DNA of 64,000 nt from Megalonaias nervosa. Its lineage: Eukaryota; Mollusca; Bivalvia; Unionida; Unionidae. This document shows positions 23,831 through 35,929 of the stretch, piece after piece. The stretch is taken from positions 62,001 to 126,000 of the forward strand of contig JAECUM010092838.1 of NCBI GenBank assembly GCA_016617855.1. Reading direction: 5' to 3'. A model generated the notes under the pieces. It was given only the letters and a program-made list of their open reading frames with translations. It did not search any database and was not told the DNA's origin. Made by a program: the position numbers and the translations under genes. Numbering within the stretch: position 1 is the stretch's first letter; each line of letters begins with the position of its first letter.

Positions 23831-24590
23831 AGCTAACAAATAGTAAAACTGATTTCATTTTCTGGTCTTAAGCAAGTACAATTTTTTTGCTCACAAAATA
23901 AACAAAAAATACAGAGATTTAAGAACATGATGAAAGAAAAACAATTACATGCTTGTTTGTGGAGAAGGGTATGTATATGGTGGAGTTTTACGGCACCTCT
24001 GCAGAATGGTAGCTATATGGTGCCAATTAAAGGTAAAGTTTAACAATATGTAAAAATGAAAACAAAAACTTGAGTAAAATAACCCTTGGAAAATAAATAT
24101 AAGCATGAAGTACAACAAGATAAAACATAAAATGTACAGATGCTGAAATTCTTTAAAATGTACACACAATATTAAAGACAAAAGTAATACATGTAAAATC
24201 CTTAAACCATATTGTCAAAATTTATGATATAAACCACATTCCCTTCAAACGTCCAAGTTTTTCTAAGGTGGTACATCTTCAAAACATTTCTTCCTCAAGT
24301 TTGCAATAATTCTGGTGAAGGAAAGGTGAACAGTGAATGGATAATAATAAAACTGAAGCAGCAGCAAATCCAGAACAAACACATACCCATTATCTCACAG
24401 ATCAATTTATGAAATATATAAATATTTTATTATTATTTTATTTACAATTAATAACAAGATGTTAATTGCTTATTATAATAATTTTCAACAATATCTTTTG
24501 GTTAGGTTAATTAAAATATCATGCGTGATATAAATAAACATTTCCAAAAGATATATATCATAAAATTTAGATTTATAATTTGTCCCCAAG
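23831..24590. other. Intron segment, nothing recognised
   Basis: A+T-rich intron. No coding sequence, RNA gene or repeat with a defined unit was seen. Confidence 0.6.
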
Positions 24591-24667
24591 TTAGAATCAA
24601 ACCTGGTTCCCTGAGCTATGGAAACCATTGTCTTGCCTGCATGCACCAACCCACAAGGCTTCCATGA
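24591..24667 (-). mobile_element. tRNA-like fragment, probably a SINE head
   Basis: On the minus strand the sequence has an A-box-like 'tgtgggttggtgcatg' and, some 50 bases on, a B-box-like 'ggtttgattct'. The spacing is tRNA-like, but the arms do not pair convincingly, so this is more likely a decayed tRNA-derived SINE or a tRNA pseudogene than a working tRNA. Confidence 0.4.
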
Positions 24668-24839
24668 GTTTCAGTGACAAGATGAATTCACCAAATGTAA
24701 GTGATGTTTATAGCAAGATAAACCATAATTTTAAAGACAAGTTTTGTTTTCCTGTGTTACTATTAGAGGCCAGGCTTTCTTTTACTTCACTGGCTCATAC
24801 TTGGAGCAAAATATTTCAACATTCATCTTCTGTAATTTA

Positions 24840-25080
24840 GTACCAGTTCCTGTATATACTTGCTTATCAGTTGAGTCCAACTGAAAACAATATAGACCAT
24901 GATCTGTCATCATATAATGTGCCAACAAATTAGGATCTCTGTTATTTGTGCTACTGATTACTCCAAGCAAACTACACAAAGATCTGTCAACACATTATGT
25001 GATAGCCTATCTGAATCTATGTAGTTTGCAGCTGTACACAACTTATAAACAAGTACATACAGCAAACTGAATTTGATACA
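24840..25080. repeat. Dispersed repeat (cagatct/tctatgtt family), two head-to-tail parts
   Basis: Two related segments contain 'atgatctgtcatcatataatgtgccaac' and 'agatctgtcaacacattatgtgatagc', with 'ctactgattactccaagcaaactac' between them and 'acttataaacaagtacatacag' at the end. The order and words match the blocks at 3420-3560 and 31100-31420. Confidence 0.5.
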
Positions 25081-25110
25081 ACAATGAAAGATGATGATTG
25101 GTGGACTTAC

Positions 25111-25197
25111 TTTAAAGTCATGTGCTAGAGCATCCATATATTCAGGTTCCTTGGGAAACATGGCAGCATCGGGTTGGTAATAAGTCCTACAGAAAAC
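25111..25197 (-). CDS. Exon of unrecognised minus-strand helical protein
   Basis: An 87-base, phase-0 exon read on the minus strand after the acceptor atttcag and before the donor AAA|gtaagt. The 29 codons give VFCRTYYQPDAAMFPKEPEY then MDALAHDFK. It joins directly, in phase, to MPFLQ of the exon at 26657-26735 and SFLEV of the exon at 22952-23056. No domain was recognised. Confidence 0.85.
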
Positions 25198-25729
25198 CTG
25201 AAATAAACAACATTCAAAATTTCAACATGGAGAAAATACAACATGTACACTCGAACCTGTTAGTGTGACCACCTGCTTTTCATGACCAACTGTGCGTGAA
25301 GAACAAGTACATTAGGTGCCACTGATGAAATAAATCAGTTCATTATATACTTTCAGAAACAGACAATATAAACACTTTTAATTAGTCACTTCGGTAATCT
25401 TTATACACGTTTGAATATATGTAGGTGTACATGAAACAAAAAAGTGAATATGTTTCTATATGAAAGGTATGGTGTTCTTAAATAATCTCAGATTTAACAT
25501 TCAAAATGCAAAAATCTATGATGTGACTTCATTTAACATGCTCCAGGATACAGGTAACTCCATAATAACATGGTGGTTGGGTTCATCATGAAGTAAGTGG
25601 GAGTCAAAATGTCACAATTGTCCAGAGGAAAAGAAGGGGGTGGCAGAGGTGAGATACATATCAGCTTAACAAAATCTTAAGTGCCTTTCTTAAACACTAC
25701 ATAACATAAATATTATAGATGGCACATAA
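25198..25729. other. Intron segment, nothing recognised
   Basis: A+T-rich intron without recognised features. Confidence 0.6.
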
Positions 25730-26430
25730 TCAAATTGCCTGTTGTTTAATAAACTTCTCTGCACACAATTATAACACTAAACTTAATGCACAAAAATCAT
25801 TGTTTTCTATTTTTACGTATGATGACAGTGATCTCTGACTATTAGACAACAAAATCAATAGGTTGCTGTATCACCCTAAGTACAACCCATCCACAATGCT
25901 TGGTCACAGAACTTATTACAGAACAAAAGCTATGCAGAAAAACCAATTTTTATACGAGTCAAAATGACCATAACCTTTGACCTTTTGATGACAAAATCAA
26001 CAGGCCGCTTCCACTGCACAAGTGCAGGTTTTCTACAAACTCTGGTTCAAGTACATTATCTAAAACTAAAGTTATGCACAAACTATTTTTCTTTTTTCAG
26101 CCAGTGACACTGACCTTCGATACTTGATTGCAAAGTGAATAGGCTTCTTTCTTACCCAATGTGCAAGTCATCCAGTAAATGTTATTATATTATGTGGTTC
26201 ATAACTTAAATTTATGAGCAGAAACCATTCTTCTTCATTTCTCAAACAATGAGTTTGACCTTAGACCTTTTGACCCCAAAATCAATACATACATCTTTGC
26301 CATACCTTAAGTGCAAGCCCACCACAAACATTGGTCAAGGTGTCTTGTCTAGAAATAAAGTTATCATGTAAACATGATCTTTCTTCCAGTCAAGATGACT
26401 ATGACCTTTGACCTAAATTAGCAGGTTAAC
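25730..26430. repeat. Diverged repeat with about 150-bp internal periodicity, second block
   Basis: It carries the same words as the block at 11200-12420: 'tgaccatgacctttgacc', 'aaaatcaataggcttctt', 'aagtgcaagcc.tccacaaa' and 'atgtagaactaaagttat'. Four to five diverged units are present. Non-coding. Confidence 0.6.
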
Positions 26431-26656
26431 CTTCTGATTGGTGTCAGTTCTACAAAACTGAAAAGCCTTAATTTTAGGATAGTCTCCATCAAATTGCTGG
26501 CCATGACCACATTTGATTGAAAGTTGGTTTCACAATATTGAAAAAGGCTTAATTTTACGATAATCTGTACCAAATCTGGTTGGAAATGATTCTGTGGTTT
26601 CAATCAGCAAATGCTGAAAAATATTAGATACTAGATAATTTCTAGTGCACTGATAC

Positions 26657-26735
26657 CTGAAGGAATGGCATCACAGCATCAAACAGATAATGCAGGGATC
26701 CTCTAACAGTCTCTGTACGATCGAGTGGCTGGTCA
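26657..26735 (-). CDS. Exon of unrecognised minus-strand helical protein
   Basis: A 79-base exon read on the minus strand after the acceptor cttccttacag and before the donor CAG|gtatca. One base completes the preceding codon, then 26 codons give DQPLDRTETVRGSLHYLFDA and VMPFLQ. The hydrophobic C-terminal half looks like a solenoid helix. The preceding exon is probably at 37521 (its AG remainder plus T makes serine), about 10.8 kb away, which is the largest intron of the visible model. Confidence 0.85.
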
Positions 26736-27048
26736 CTGTAAGGAAGTAATCAAACTGGTTCAAATAAAACACTCTTGGAAAAGGAATAATTTAACAGTTG
26801 TTCTGTTCATCCATAAAAGATAGCATGTGATACCTGATTACTCATGCCATGCCTTACATATCAAGTCCATAATAATAATAATAATAATAATGATAATAAT
26901 AATGCTTTATTTATAGAGGGTGACTCATTAGTCTAGGACTATTCTCCCTTGAGGCCCTCTTAAGGAGAGTATAACAATGCACATTATATGAAGATAGCAA
27001 TAATTAATGTTTATTTTAACATATTTAGTATTAAAATACTAAAATCCA
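26736..27048. repeat. (AAT)n microsatellite in non-coding DNA
   Basis: An imperfect AAT/AATG tract occupies about 26870-26905. The remaining bases show no coding sequence. Confidence 0.75.
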
Positions 27049-27450
27049 TTATCTATTAGAAACACATACATGCTCATGATATCTCTTCTTAAATACTCTA
27101 ATATTTTCAGCAAATTTTACATGTAGTGGAAGCTTGTTCCACAGAACTGTACCAGAGTATTGGAAGCTCTTTTTAAATTGCTCTTTTCTTGGTTTTGGTG
27201 CTAGAAGGTTTCCATGTAATATGGATCTCAACTGGTATTGCGTTGAAAAAGGCCTGAATAAGTCCTGAAGATACTCTGGTGCAGTTCCATGTAGACATTT
27301 ATATAAAAGAACTGCCTTGTGAAAATCTATCCTGTCATATATTGTGAACCATTTGAGTTCTGTAAACAATGCTTTTGAGCGATGATCAATAGATGCATCT
27401 AAAATTACGCGTGCAGCTCGTTTCTGAAGTTTGTAAATCCTGTCAATTCA
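27049..27450 (-). pseudogene. LINE reverse transcriptase C-terminal fragment (non-LTR)
   Basis: Read on the minus strand from about 27450, the frame gives KLQKRAARVILDASIDHRSK, then ALFTELKWFTIYDRIDFHKA, VLLYKCLHGTAPEYLQDLF and later SFQYSGTVLWNKLPLHVK, ending at 27049. This is the typical C-terminal tail of CR1/Jockey-group non-LTR retrotransposons (QKRAAR ... HGTAP.YL ... ALWN.LP). It stays open for about 130 codons but lacks the endonuclease and the catalytic RT motifs, as expected for a 5'-truncated insertion. The related element at 57985-59640 carries the equivalent QNSFQFSGALVWNNVPHDIK. Confidence 0.85.
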
Positions 27451-27869
27451 GCCCATTCATAATATCAGAAAATGTTATCCATAACAAGCATGATAGCAAC
27501 ATGCGAAAACACAAACAGTGCAATGGTATTAGAAGACAATCAGTATCTACAGAACTGCAAGCTAGAATTAAAGATATCAGGTTTACATAATATAGGTATG
27601 CTGGTAAAACACCAAAAATGCATTGCTGAGTAGTATGCTAAACATAAAAAACTGAATACATCCACATATCATTTTACTAGTATTGATAGAAAAGTAAGTT
27701 TTGACACTAACATGGCCATTGTCCCCCACTTTCTATAACAAAGGGCTGAAGCACTATAAACTAGGTGTAATAATGAGACAATTATATGCTAAAAAAAAAT
27801 CAGGAAACTATGATCAATATCTTTCTTGAAATTTACATCATCCAAGATTTGACTAATATGAAGCTTCAT
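27451..27869. other. Non-coding stretch, nothing recognised
   Basis: No exon, RNA gene or element was recognised between the LINE tail and the 39-bp array. Confidence 0.6.
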
Positions 27870-28315
27870 AGTCAGTAACATTACAAGAGAAAATGTAAAT
27901 GAGTCCATTACCAGTAACACTGCAACAGAAAATGTGCATGAGTCCATTACCAGTAACATTGTAATAGAAAATGTGAATGAGTCCAGTAACATTGCAATAG
28001 AAAATGTGAACGAGTCCATTAGCAGTAACATTGCAATAGAAGTAAGAAAATGTGAATGAGTCCATTACCAGTAACACTGCAAAAAAGAAAATATAATGAG
28101 TCCATTTCAAGTAACATTGCAATAGAAAATGTAAATTAGTCCATTAGCAGTAACATTGCAATAGAAAAAAGAAAATGTGAATGAGTCCATTTCCAGTAAC
28201 ATTGCAATAGAAAATGTGAATGAGTCCATTACCAGTAACATTGCAATAGAAAATGTGAACAAGTCCATTACCAGCAAAGCTGCAACAGAAAAAGTGAACG
28301 AGTCCATTATGGGCC
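27870..28315. repeat. Minisatellite, 39-bp unit, about 11 copies
   Basis: The unit reads approximately 'gagtccattaccagtaacattgcaatagaaaatgtgaat' (39 bases). Because 39 is a multiple of three, frames stay open on both strands: the + strand repeats NESITSNIAIENV and the - strand MDSFTFSIAMLLV. Some units carry small insertions (aagtaag, aaaaag) that break the frame, so there is no sign of selection for coding. Confidence 0.92.
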
Positions 28316-28719
28316 AGAACATAAAATATTATCAAAATTTGTTGTTCAGTGGACAGTTTGCGATGTTTCTTCATGATATATAGAGGAAATGGATAAAAAC
28401 CCAACATAATTCAGCATTAAAAACAGACTGGTACACATGGCTATTCTAACATGGTCATGGGCTGTAACTTTGTAAAATAGACAAAATTGGGTCTTCACTG
28501 AACTCATCTGAGAAATGTATCAATAAATCTGGTTTGAAGTGAAACAAACATGTCAATAATAGCGTTCACAAGACAAAGTGGTGCCTATTCAAAATCATTC
28601 ATGGGTCCTAACTCTGTGAAGTATCATGTAAATCTTGTCATCATGAAAGTCATGCAAAACCTTGTTATGATGAAGTTACGCAGCAACTTCGGTTCAAATC
28701 AATTAAAATGCAAATGATT
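28316..28719. other. Non-coding, diverged dispersed repeat
   Basis: Phrases such as 'gggctgtaactttgtaaaatagac' and 'gggtcctaactctgtgaagtatcatgtaaatcttgtcat' recur with variation here and at 29290-30010, a pattern I recognise from bivalve introns. No gene. Confidence 0.45.
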
Positions 28720-29150
28720 ATGTTCACATTCTAGTAGGATCCTTATGCTAAGTTAATCAATGAATACTTGTGTTCATGTTCCAGGACAATGCCTATGCTA
28801 AATCAATGAACAAAATGCTTATGTTCACATTCCAGCAGGATGCCCATGCTAAGTCAATCAATGAATACTTATGTTCACATTCCAGTAGAATGCCCATGCT
28901 AAGTCAGTCAATGAATATTTATGTTCATATTCCAGTAGGATGCCTATGCTAAGTCAGTCAGTCAGTGAATGCTTGTGTTCACATTCCAGTAGGATGTCTA
29001 TGCTAAGTCAATCAATGAATACTTATATTCACATTCCAGTAGGATGCCTATGTTAAGTCAATCATGAATACTTGTTTTCATGTTCCAGCAGGATGCCTAT
29101 GCTAAGCAAGTCAATCAGTGAATACTTGTGTTCATGTTCCAGGCCAATGA
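28720..29150. repeat. Minisatellite, about 50-bp unit, about 8 copies
   Basis: The unit reads approximately 'cttatgttcacattccagtaggatgcctatgctaagtcaatcaatgaata', about 50 bases, with diverged copies and small gtca expansions (around 28955-28965). Confidence 0.88.
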
Positions 29151-30480
29151 ATAACTGTAAATATTGCAAAAATCTGATCATCACTTAAGTTATGTGAGGT
29201 TTTCTTAAGATGAAATATACAGCAAAATCTGGTTCAAAATAAAATGAAAACTGAATGCTGAAGTGTCTTCATTTCAGTGGGATGTGTATTCTAAGTCAAT
29301 TATAGGCCATCACTCTGTAAATTACTGGCAAATTTTAGTCATTATCAAAATCATCCAAGATCATGTTTAAAGTTTTTGTACAAACTTCACTGAAATGGAA
29401 TAAAAAAAATGTAAAAAAAGTGTGTTCACAAGCCCTTGAAATACCTGTATTCTAAGATAATGGGTCATAACTCTGAAAAAAATGCACAAAAAATTTGTTT
29501 ACCAATGAACTATTTTGAGCTCTTAAGATGAAGCTTGAAATAAAACAAAAAGTTTAAATGCTGCAGGGTTAACAAGTTGATCAAATGCAATAATTTTAAC
29601 AAATACCACACAATTCTGCTCATTTCTAATTGATCTATTGTTACAACAATGTTTCAAAGCATATTTCTCTAATCAAATGAAAAATCTAATTTCTTGTGTG
29701 CTCATAATCTATCACACAGACAGACAAACAGATGGAAGATGATAAATTTCCAAGTCCCCATATCTTAGCAAGGGGCAACAAATATATGCAGAACATGTGC
29801 ATCATCAAACTTTTCTTATCTATCTGACTTCTCATTAAAATGAAGCTCAACTGCCAATATGACTGAAATCTAATAATAAGTGTGGGAATTAAAGTGTTCA
29901 AAATGTTGCACATTTACAATGCCATTGCTACAACAATTAAGGGCCATAACTCTAACAATATTATGCAAAACTTATCCTAGCTCTTTATGAGATGCTGCTT
30001 CAAAGCAAATCTAGTTAGGATCTTGTAATAAATAATAATTGATAAAGTTTAAGTGCATGTTCACCATGTTAGGCATTAGCAATACCTATGCTAAGCTGAT
30101 CATTTAGCATTTGGTGGTTTATCTGATTTTATTTATTAATGTTATTTTTCCTTCCTAAATTTTATGTATATCTATTATATTTGTAAATTATATTCATGAC
30201 TGTAAATTGTAGAGATTTTCTATTGCTAAATTTTGTATATGGGTATAGGTTCTATTTAAAAATATTAAGTGTGTCAATTGCAAGGATCAATAAATAATAA
30301 TAAAACCCGTTTATGAGTTTCAGGTTGCTTCCCACTGGACAGGCTGGTAAGGTGGGTTCTTAGAAGAATTAAGTTATTTGCCATTGGATGGATTAGGTCA
30401 TGTGGGTTCTTTTATGATGTGAGATATTTGCAACAAGCCAGGTAGCTAGTACAGTAGTAGCAAAATGCGTTTTCACCCTA
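29151..30480. repeat. Diverged dispersed repeat, non-coding
   Basis: Degenerate repetition of 'gggccataactctgaaaaaa.atgcaaaa', 'gagctcttaagatgaagctt' and 'caaaatctggttcaaaataaaa' at about 130-180-base spacing. No coding sequence was recognised. Confidence 0.45.
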
Positions 30481-30848
30481 ATGATCTTAAATTCATTCAG
30501 AACATTCAATTCTTTTGGTCCTGAATAGAGTATATTTAGGATTATTTTGGATTAAATTCATAATATGGTAGGTTCCTCTTAAATTTTCATTTGATCACTT
30601 TGATAATTAATTTTTTTTTTCTAAGTTTTACAAAACTTCTTTCTCTTACTTAGTTTATGACCACAGCATCGTAACATAGGATAAATACATTTAAAAAGTT
30701 TTTCCAATTAAAATTTCATATATTGGAAACTTGCAATTTATTTAACTGAATTTCTGGTATAAACTTCTGCTATATAATAATTTCAAAAAAATTATCTGTA
30801 ACCATATATACTAGCTTACATGTTGAATCCAAGTACAAACAACATACA
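30481..30848. other. Non-coding, possible LTR-like segment
   Basis: About 30490-30680 resembles 5600-5800, including 'tggattaaattcataatatg.taggttcctcttaaattttca' and 'tctcttacttagtttatga'. It may be part of a dispersed element; no terminal structure was established. Confidence 0.3.
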
Positions 30849-31087
30849 TTTGGTTTTGTGGGGTTTAATATCATTTTTCATCACTAGACAGACTATGCAG
30901 GGTGGCAAATATTTGGTGGAGGAAGAACCTGGAAAGACCCAGGAAAAACCATCAACCCATGGGAAGATACTGGCAAGCTTTCGCATATACCCACTTTGGT
31001 TAAGGCCAGACTTGAACAGATGAGGAGAGAAGTGAGATGTGTAAGTGATCTGTAAATTCAAATGCTTTTGACCACTAGACCCTGCAG
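30849..31087 (-). mobile_element. tRNA-derived SINE, copy 2
   Basis: Flanked by the 10-base direct repeat acaacataca (30839-30848 and 31088-31097). The interior matches the other three copies (gggtttaatatcatttttca, ggtggaggaagaacctgg, ggcaagctttcgcatatacc) but is more diverged; its tRNA-like head, at the right end on the minus strand, still reads 'gtctagtggtcaaaagcatt'. Confidence 0.8.
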
Positions 31088-31097
31088 ACAACATACA

Positions 31098-31430
31098 CCC
31101 TGTTCTACTGCCACGTGATGCAATGGCAGATCAAAGTCTATGTTGCGCTGATTACTACATGTACTAACAAACTTCAGAGAATCAGATCTACTCACACGTT
31201 ATGCAACAGCAGATCTGGTCTGTGTTGTCTACAGTTGGACTCGATTTATAAGCGTGTATATATGGTATGCAAGCACGCCTGCAACTTCAAATCTGGTGCA
31301 ATATATTATCAGTAGTATGCAAACAAGTTTGCAACTTAAAATCTGGTGCAATATATTTTTAGTACAGTATGAAAACACGTTTGCAACTCTGAAAATTTGG
31401 TGCAATATATTTTAGGATTTATCTTATTTA
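31098..31430. repeat. Dispersed repeat (cagatct/tctatgtt family)
   Basis: Two successive parts ('tgatgcaatggcagatcaaagtctatgttg' and 'ttatgcaacagcagatctggtctgtgttg') are followed by three tandem 60-base units of 'gtatgcaaacacgtttgcaacttaaaatctggtgcaatatatttt'. It matches the blocks near 0.4, 3.45 and 24.95 kb. Confidence 0.55.
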
Positions 31431-31962
31431 TAAGCAAGTAATATCTTTTCAGTTTGAAAAAAGTATTGTGTTTTAGATGCTTTATTTTTTTGCTGTAACT
31501 ATCAGTAAAGATTTAGGAACAAGCATATATTTGATGCAGTTGACAACAAAAATGTAACTTTCATGACAGATATCATGCAGGATATACTTCATGAATTAAT
31601 ACATGTAATCTGGAGGAGGCACAGAGTGAATAAAACTCACAATTGTTTGCATCAAATTTTGTATCCAGATCTCAACAGAATTTCTCTCTTTTCAAATTTG
31701 ATTTATTCATTTATTCATTCTTTTGATAAAGTTAGTCCACTTGCAAAATCACCTCACTTTTTAGACACAACTGTAAAGATGGCCCAGACATGTCTTCACA
31801 ACCCCCACAATCTAAAATGACCCTGCTGCAATGAGGTCAAATAAGGCAAATAACATGTTTGCACAATCCCCAATAAGTACTTGCTTATAAGTCCAGCTGC
31901 AAGCAATAGAGACACTGATCCTATTTTATTATGTACTAGTCGAATGTAAAATTATATGTATC
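31431..31962. other. Non-coding stretch, nothing recognised
   Basis: An 85-codon + strand open frame at 31563-31820 has no recognisable domain. No RNA gene or element was recognised. Confidence 0.5.
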
Positions 31963-32950
31963 TTGTACTTTATCAAAAGGCAGTCTCACTCTATGACTGT
32001 ATATTTTTTGGCTTCCTTGGACAGCATTATAATGAAGGTATACTATATAATGTACTTCATTATAAGGTGGTCTCAATATAAGGCAGTATACTTCATGACT
32101 TCCACGAACAGAATTATAATGATATACTTTATAATGTACTTTGTTATAAGACAGTCTCACAATACAGCAATGTACTGAATGGCTTACAAAAGCACCATTA
32201 AAATGAGGGAATACTGTGCAGAGTACTTCATTATAAGGTGGTCTCACTGTAAGTTAGTATATTATGGCACCTAATGACTGCATTATAGCAAGGGGATACT
32301 GTGCAGAGTACTTCATTATAAGGTGGTCTCACTACAAGTTAGTATTCTATGGCACCTAATGACTGCATTATAGCAAGGGAATACTGTGCAGAGTACTTCA
32401 TTATAAGGTGGTCTCACTACAAGTTAGTATTCTATGGCACCTAATGACTGCATTATAGCAAGGGGATACTATGCAGAGTACTTCATTATAAGGTGGTCTC
32501 ACTGTAAGTTAGTATTCTATGGCACCTAATGACTGCATTATAGCAAGGGGATACTATGCAGAGTACTTCATTATAAGGTGGTCTCACTATAATTTAGTAT
32601 ACTATGGCACCTAATGACTGCATTATAGCAAGGGGATACTATGCAGAGTACTTCATTATAAGGTGGTCTCACTACAAGTTAGTATACTATGGCACCTAAT
32701 GACTGCATTATAGCAAGGGGATACTATGCAGAGTACTTCATTATAAAATGGTCTCACTATAATTTAGTATACTATGGCACCTAATGACTGCATTATAGCA
32801 AGGGGATACTGTGCAGAGTACTTCATTATAAGCTGGTCTCACTATAAGTTAGTATACTATGGCACCTAATGACTGCATTATAGCAAGGGGATACTGTGCA
32901 GAGTACTTCATTATAAGGTGGTCTCACTATAAGGCACTATACTTTTGGTC
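31963..32950. repeat. Minisatellite, 85-bp unit, about 11 copies
   Basis: The unit reads approximately 'aatgactgcattatagcaaggggatactatgcagagtacttcattataaggtggtctcactataagttagtatactatggcacct'-type sequence of 85 bases. The first three copies (31963-32220) are strongly diverged, while the copies from about 32223 to 32930 are nearly identical, so the right part was amplified or homogenised recently. Confidence 0.95.
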
Positions 32951-33856
32951 CTATTGAAAAATTTATAATAAGGGAGTACTGTACCATCTGAAATACTATA
33001 AGCATGATATATAAAACCGATAACTCCATTTATAATTTGAAATGAAGTTTGATTATGAAGCCGCAAAATGTACCAAAGTCGCTTACTTGACTGGTATCAG
33101 TGTAGCATTTAAGTGTGTGATTCCAAGTGTTTAGCTGACAAGGATAGACTCTGATGTAAATTAATCAAGTATTTGGCACTTGTAATCTAATTACATGAAA
33201 GTGACAACAATTTTAAGCAGCAATGGTAGAAATAGGAACCACTAACTTTTCAAGAGCAAATTAAATTATGGAATTTCACTGCTGACAAGGCCCCCACACT
33301 GTGTTGTATACATTCTACTCCACAAGGCATATGAAAGTACACATTATACATTTAATGGAACAGGGAGGACATGAACTGATTTTATGTGGGTGTGTGTGTG
33401 TGTGTGTGAAAAAAAAAGGGTGGGGGGCTTATGGATATTCCATACTGTAGACAGATGAGAATGTGCTAAGATTACATAATTATCCTCAAACTATGTGACA
33501 AAATGGAAATAATAGTGTTGATAATATTCCATCATTTATTTTATATATATATATCAGCAGTCACATCTGACAGCATGTTATGAGATGCAGTGAAATCTCT
33601 AAAGACTCAAATCTCATTAAACCAAAATCCTACTGAAACTAAAACAATGTACGCTCCCTTTATTAGATGCAAAATAACTAAGACAATAAAGCAAAATCCT
33701 ATACTTTGAAAACAAGATGAAATTTTGGCTTCTCACTTATATATTTAAGTGAACCATAATCCAGCTTAAATAAACTGACTGCTTTTTGGTCAACCAGTGG
33801 TCTACAAACAGCCCATGATGGGCATGCCAAATGAAATAAAACTTAAAATAATAACG

Positions 33857-33893
<37 letters not shown>

Positions 33894-34195
33894 TAAAGCA
33901 GAACATGAAAATTTAGTTTCTGCCAGTCTCTGACCAAGTCTCAGCCAGTAGAAAGCTGGGAGGACTCTGGAAACTTGGTCCATATTAAGATCAATAATAA
34001 AAACATTTTGAAGTCATCTATTCAAACAAATCATCTTTTGTACAGGTAAAACATTCTTGAGTTAACATTTGAACTTTTAGTTCTTTCAATCAGCTTAAAA
34101 ACCATATTTTGTTTCTGAAAGTTTTATATACTAATGAAATTAGAATCATGTCTTTGAAAATATGGTGTCTGGAAAACTGGAGGGTTTGTACACTT
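32951..34195. other. Non-coding with GT and AAT microsatellites
   Basis: A GT tract followed by poly-A lies at about 33388-33418, a TATA tract at 33540-33554 and an AAT tract at about 33857-33890. No exon was recognised. Confidence 0.6.
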
Positions 34196-34445
34196 GGCCC
34201 CTCAATATGTCATGGACCCTTTCACAACAAGGGTATTACATCCATCTTATTAAATTAGCCCTCAATATGCCATGAACCCCTCACACAAAGAAGGTATTAC
34301 ATAAAATATGTTATTAAATTAGCCCTTAATATGCCATTAACCATTCATACAACACAGGTATTACCTCCATTTTAATAAGTTAGCCTTTAGTATGCCATGA
34401 ACCCCCCCCCCCCAAAACAAGGGTATTACATTCAACCTATTAAAC
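34196..34445. repeat. Minisatellite, about 63-bp unit, 4 copies, with poly-C run
   Basis: Four units of the form 'cctcaatatgccatgaacccttcacacaacaagggtattacatccattttattaaattag' stand in tandem. One copy contains a run of about 12 C at 34402-34413. Confidence 0.85.
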
Positions 34446-35929
34446 TGGCTAAATTGAGTTCTTTCAATGCTACTGTTTCTCACTTGATAAAAGTTCTTGA
34501 CTAATAAAAGCCAATTATAATATGGTTTCAAATATACTCTATTTTTGTACATTGTTTGTTAGTATCTTTCATCAGCATTGAGTGGCCATATTTACTGTGC
34601 ACTAATACAGTGTAGATTGAGAGATCTACATGCAGTTTAGTTAGCATCAATATCAATGTGCATATATGACTGACCCATGCATACTAGGTTAGTACCATGT
34701 ACCATTTTCTGCAATTCTCTATGAACTGTATGTCAAATTCAGCAGCCACAGTAGTGTAAAATTACAGGAAAGACCAAACACAGCTGTTACCCAAGACTAA
34801 TGACACTATAATCCTTTTTTTGATTATTGGGCAACTATTTTGCCTGAATCACCCCCAAGCACAGACCCTACATTCCACTCTCCCCCTACAACCTTCCATT
34901 TACTGAAAGTTAACCATAGTTGCCTGGCCTGTATTCTTTTAAATGAAGACTTGTCAGTATTAGTCAAGTAGGTGAAGTAATTTGATAGCCGATAGATACT
35001 CTGCATAATGGTCTGGGCTTGTCTCATTATAACTTCTTGTAAATTGGAACCCACCATGATTAGAAAGCTGCACACTAAAGTTAGCCACCACTGAATCAGG
35101 AATTAGTTCTTTTTAAATTATTTTTTATTCTTGGAAAATTTAAAGGTTTGGCATCTACAAAATTGGAGGGTTCAAATATTTATATTAATGACAACATTTA
35201 AATCTGGAAGTATTTCAGGAGAAAAACAAACTAGGATATTATTTGATTCAAAGCTACAAATACACAATACAAATTAAAATGACACCAAAATAATCTGACT
35301 AATGGAATTTAATGTATGTAATGCCATGATATAATGTACATGAATGTCATTAGACAAAAAAAAGATATATATCATGCACTGTAATATAGCAATATTATTT
35401 TAATGTGTTTGGTAGCATTGGTTAGTCTTTTTACTAGTATGGATATGAGATGTATAACAAAATTTTGATTTGGTTGGGCTACTTTAAGACTTTTTACCTA
35501 AATGGCATTTGTGAACTCATAACATCAACTCTTGTTGAAAGTATAATGTGTTACCAAAGGACACAAAATTCATTCTGCACATACTCCATTGTTTTCCAAG
35601 CTGGTCTTATCCATAATTTATGTCATCTACTTAGTGTGTTACTTGTCATATTGCTTTTTTCAGTTTTAAATCTGAGTGCTCAATTTAATCTCAAAGGTAT
35701 CTTTTTTGTTAATATCTATAACATGTTTAATTGAAATTTATACATCCTGTACAATAAAATTACTTAGTAAAATCAGTTTGAATCTCTTTCATTAGAGGGA
35801 GAGCTGACTGCATAACCCCAAACCTGTCATTTACAGATTACTCCCTAGCTTTAAAAGGCAAGCTAGCATGTACTGTATCATTTCTATCAATTCAATGGTT
35901 TGGGGCAAGAAATTGTCTAAAAATTCTTT
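34446..35929. other. Non-coding stretch, one weak open frame
   Basis: A minus-strand open frame (about 34900-35050) reads VIMRQAQTIMQSIYRLSNYF and TYLTNTDKSSFKRIQARQLW. It looks protein-like, but I could not place it between good splice sites in a phase matching either gene, so it is not called. Nothing else was recognised. Confidence 0.4.

Noticed and set aside
34824..35075. Minus-strand open frame with protein-like sequence (VIMRQAQTIMQSIYRL...)
   Set aside because: No acceptor/donor pair with a phase matching the minus-strand gene was found, and no domain was recognised. Kept only as a note in the region entry.
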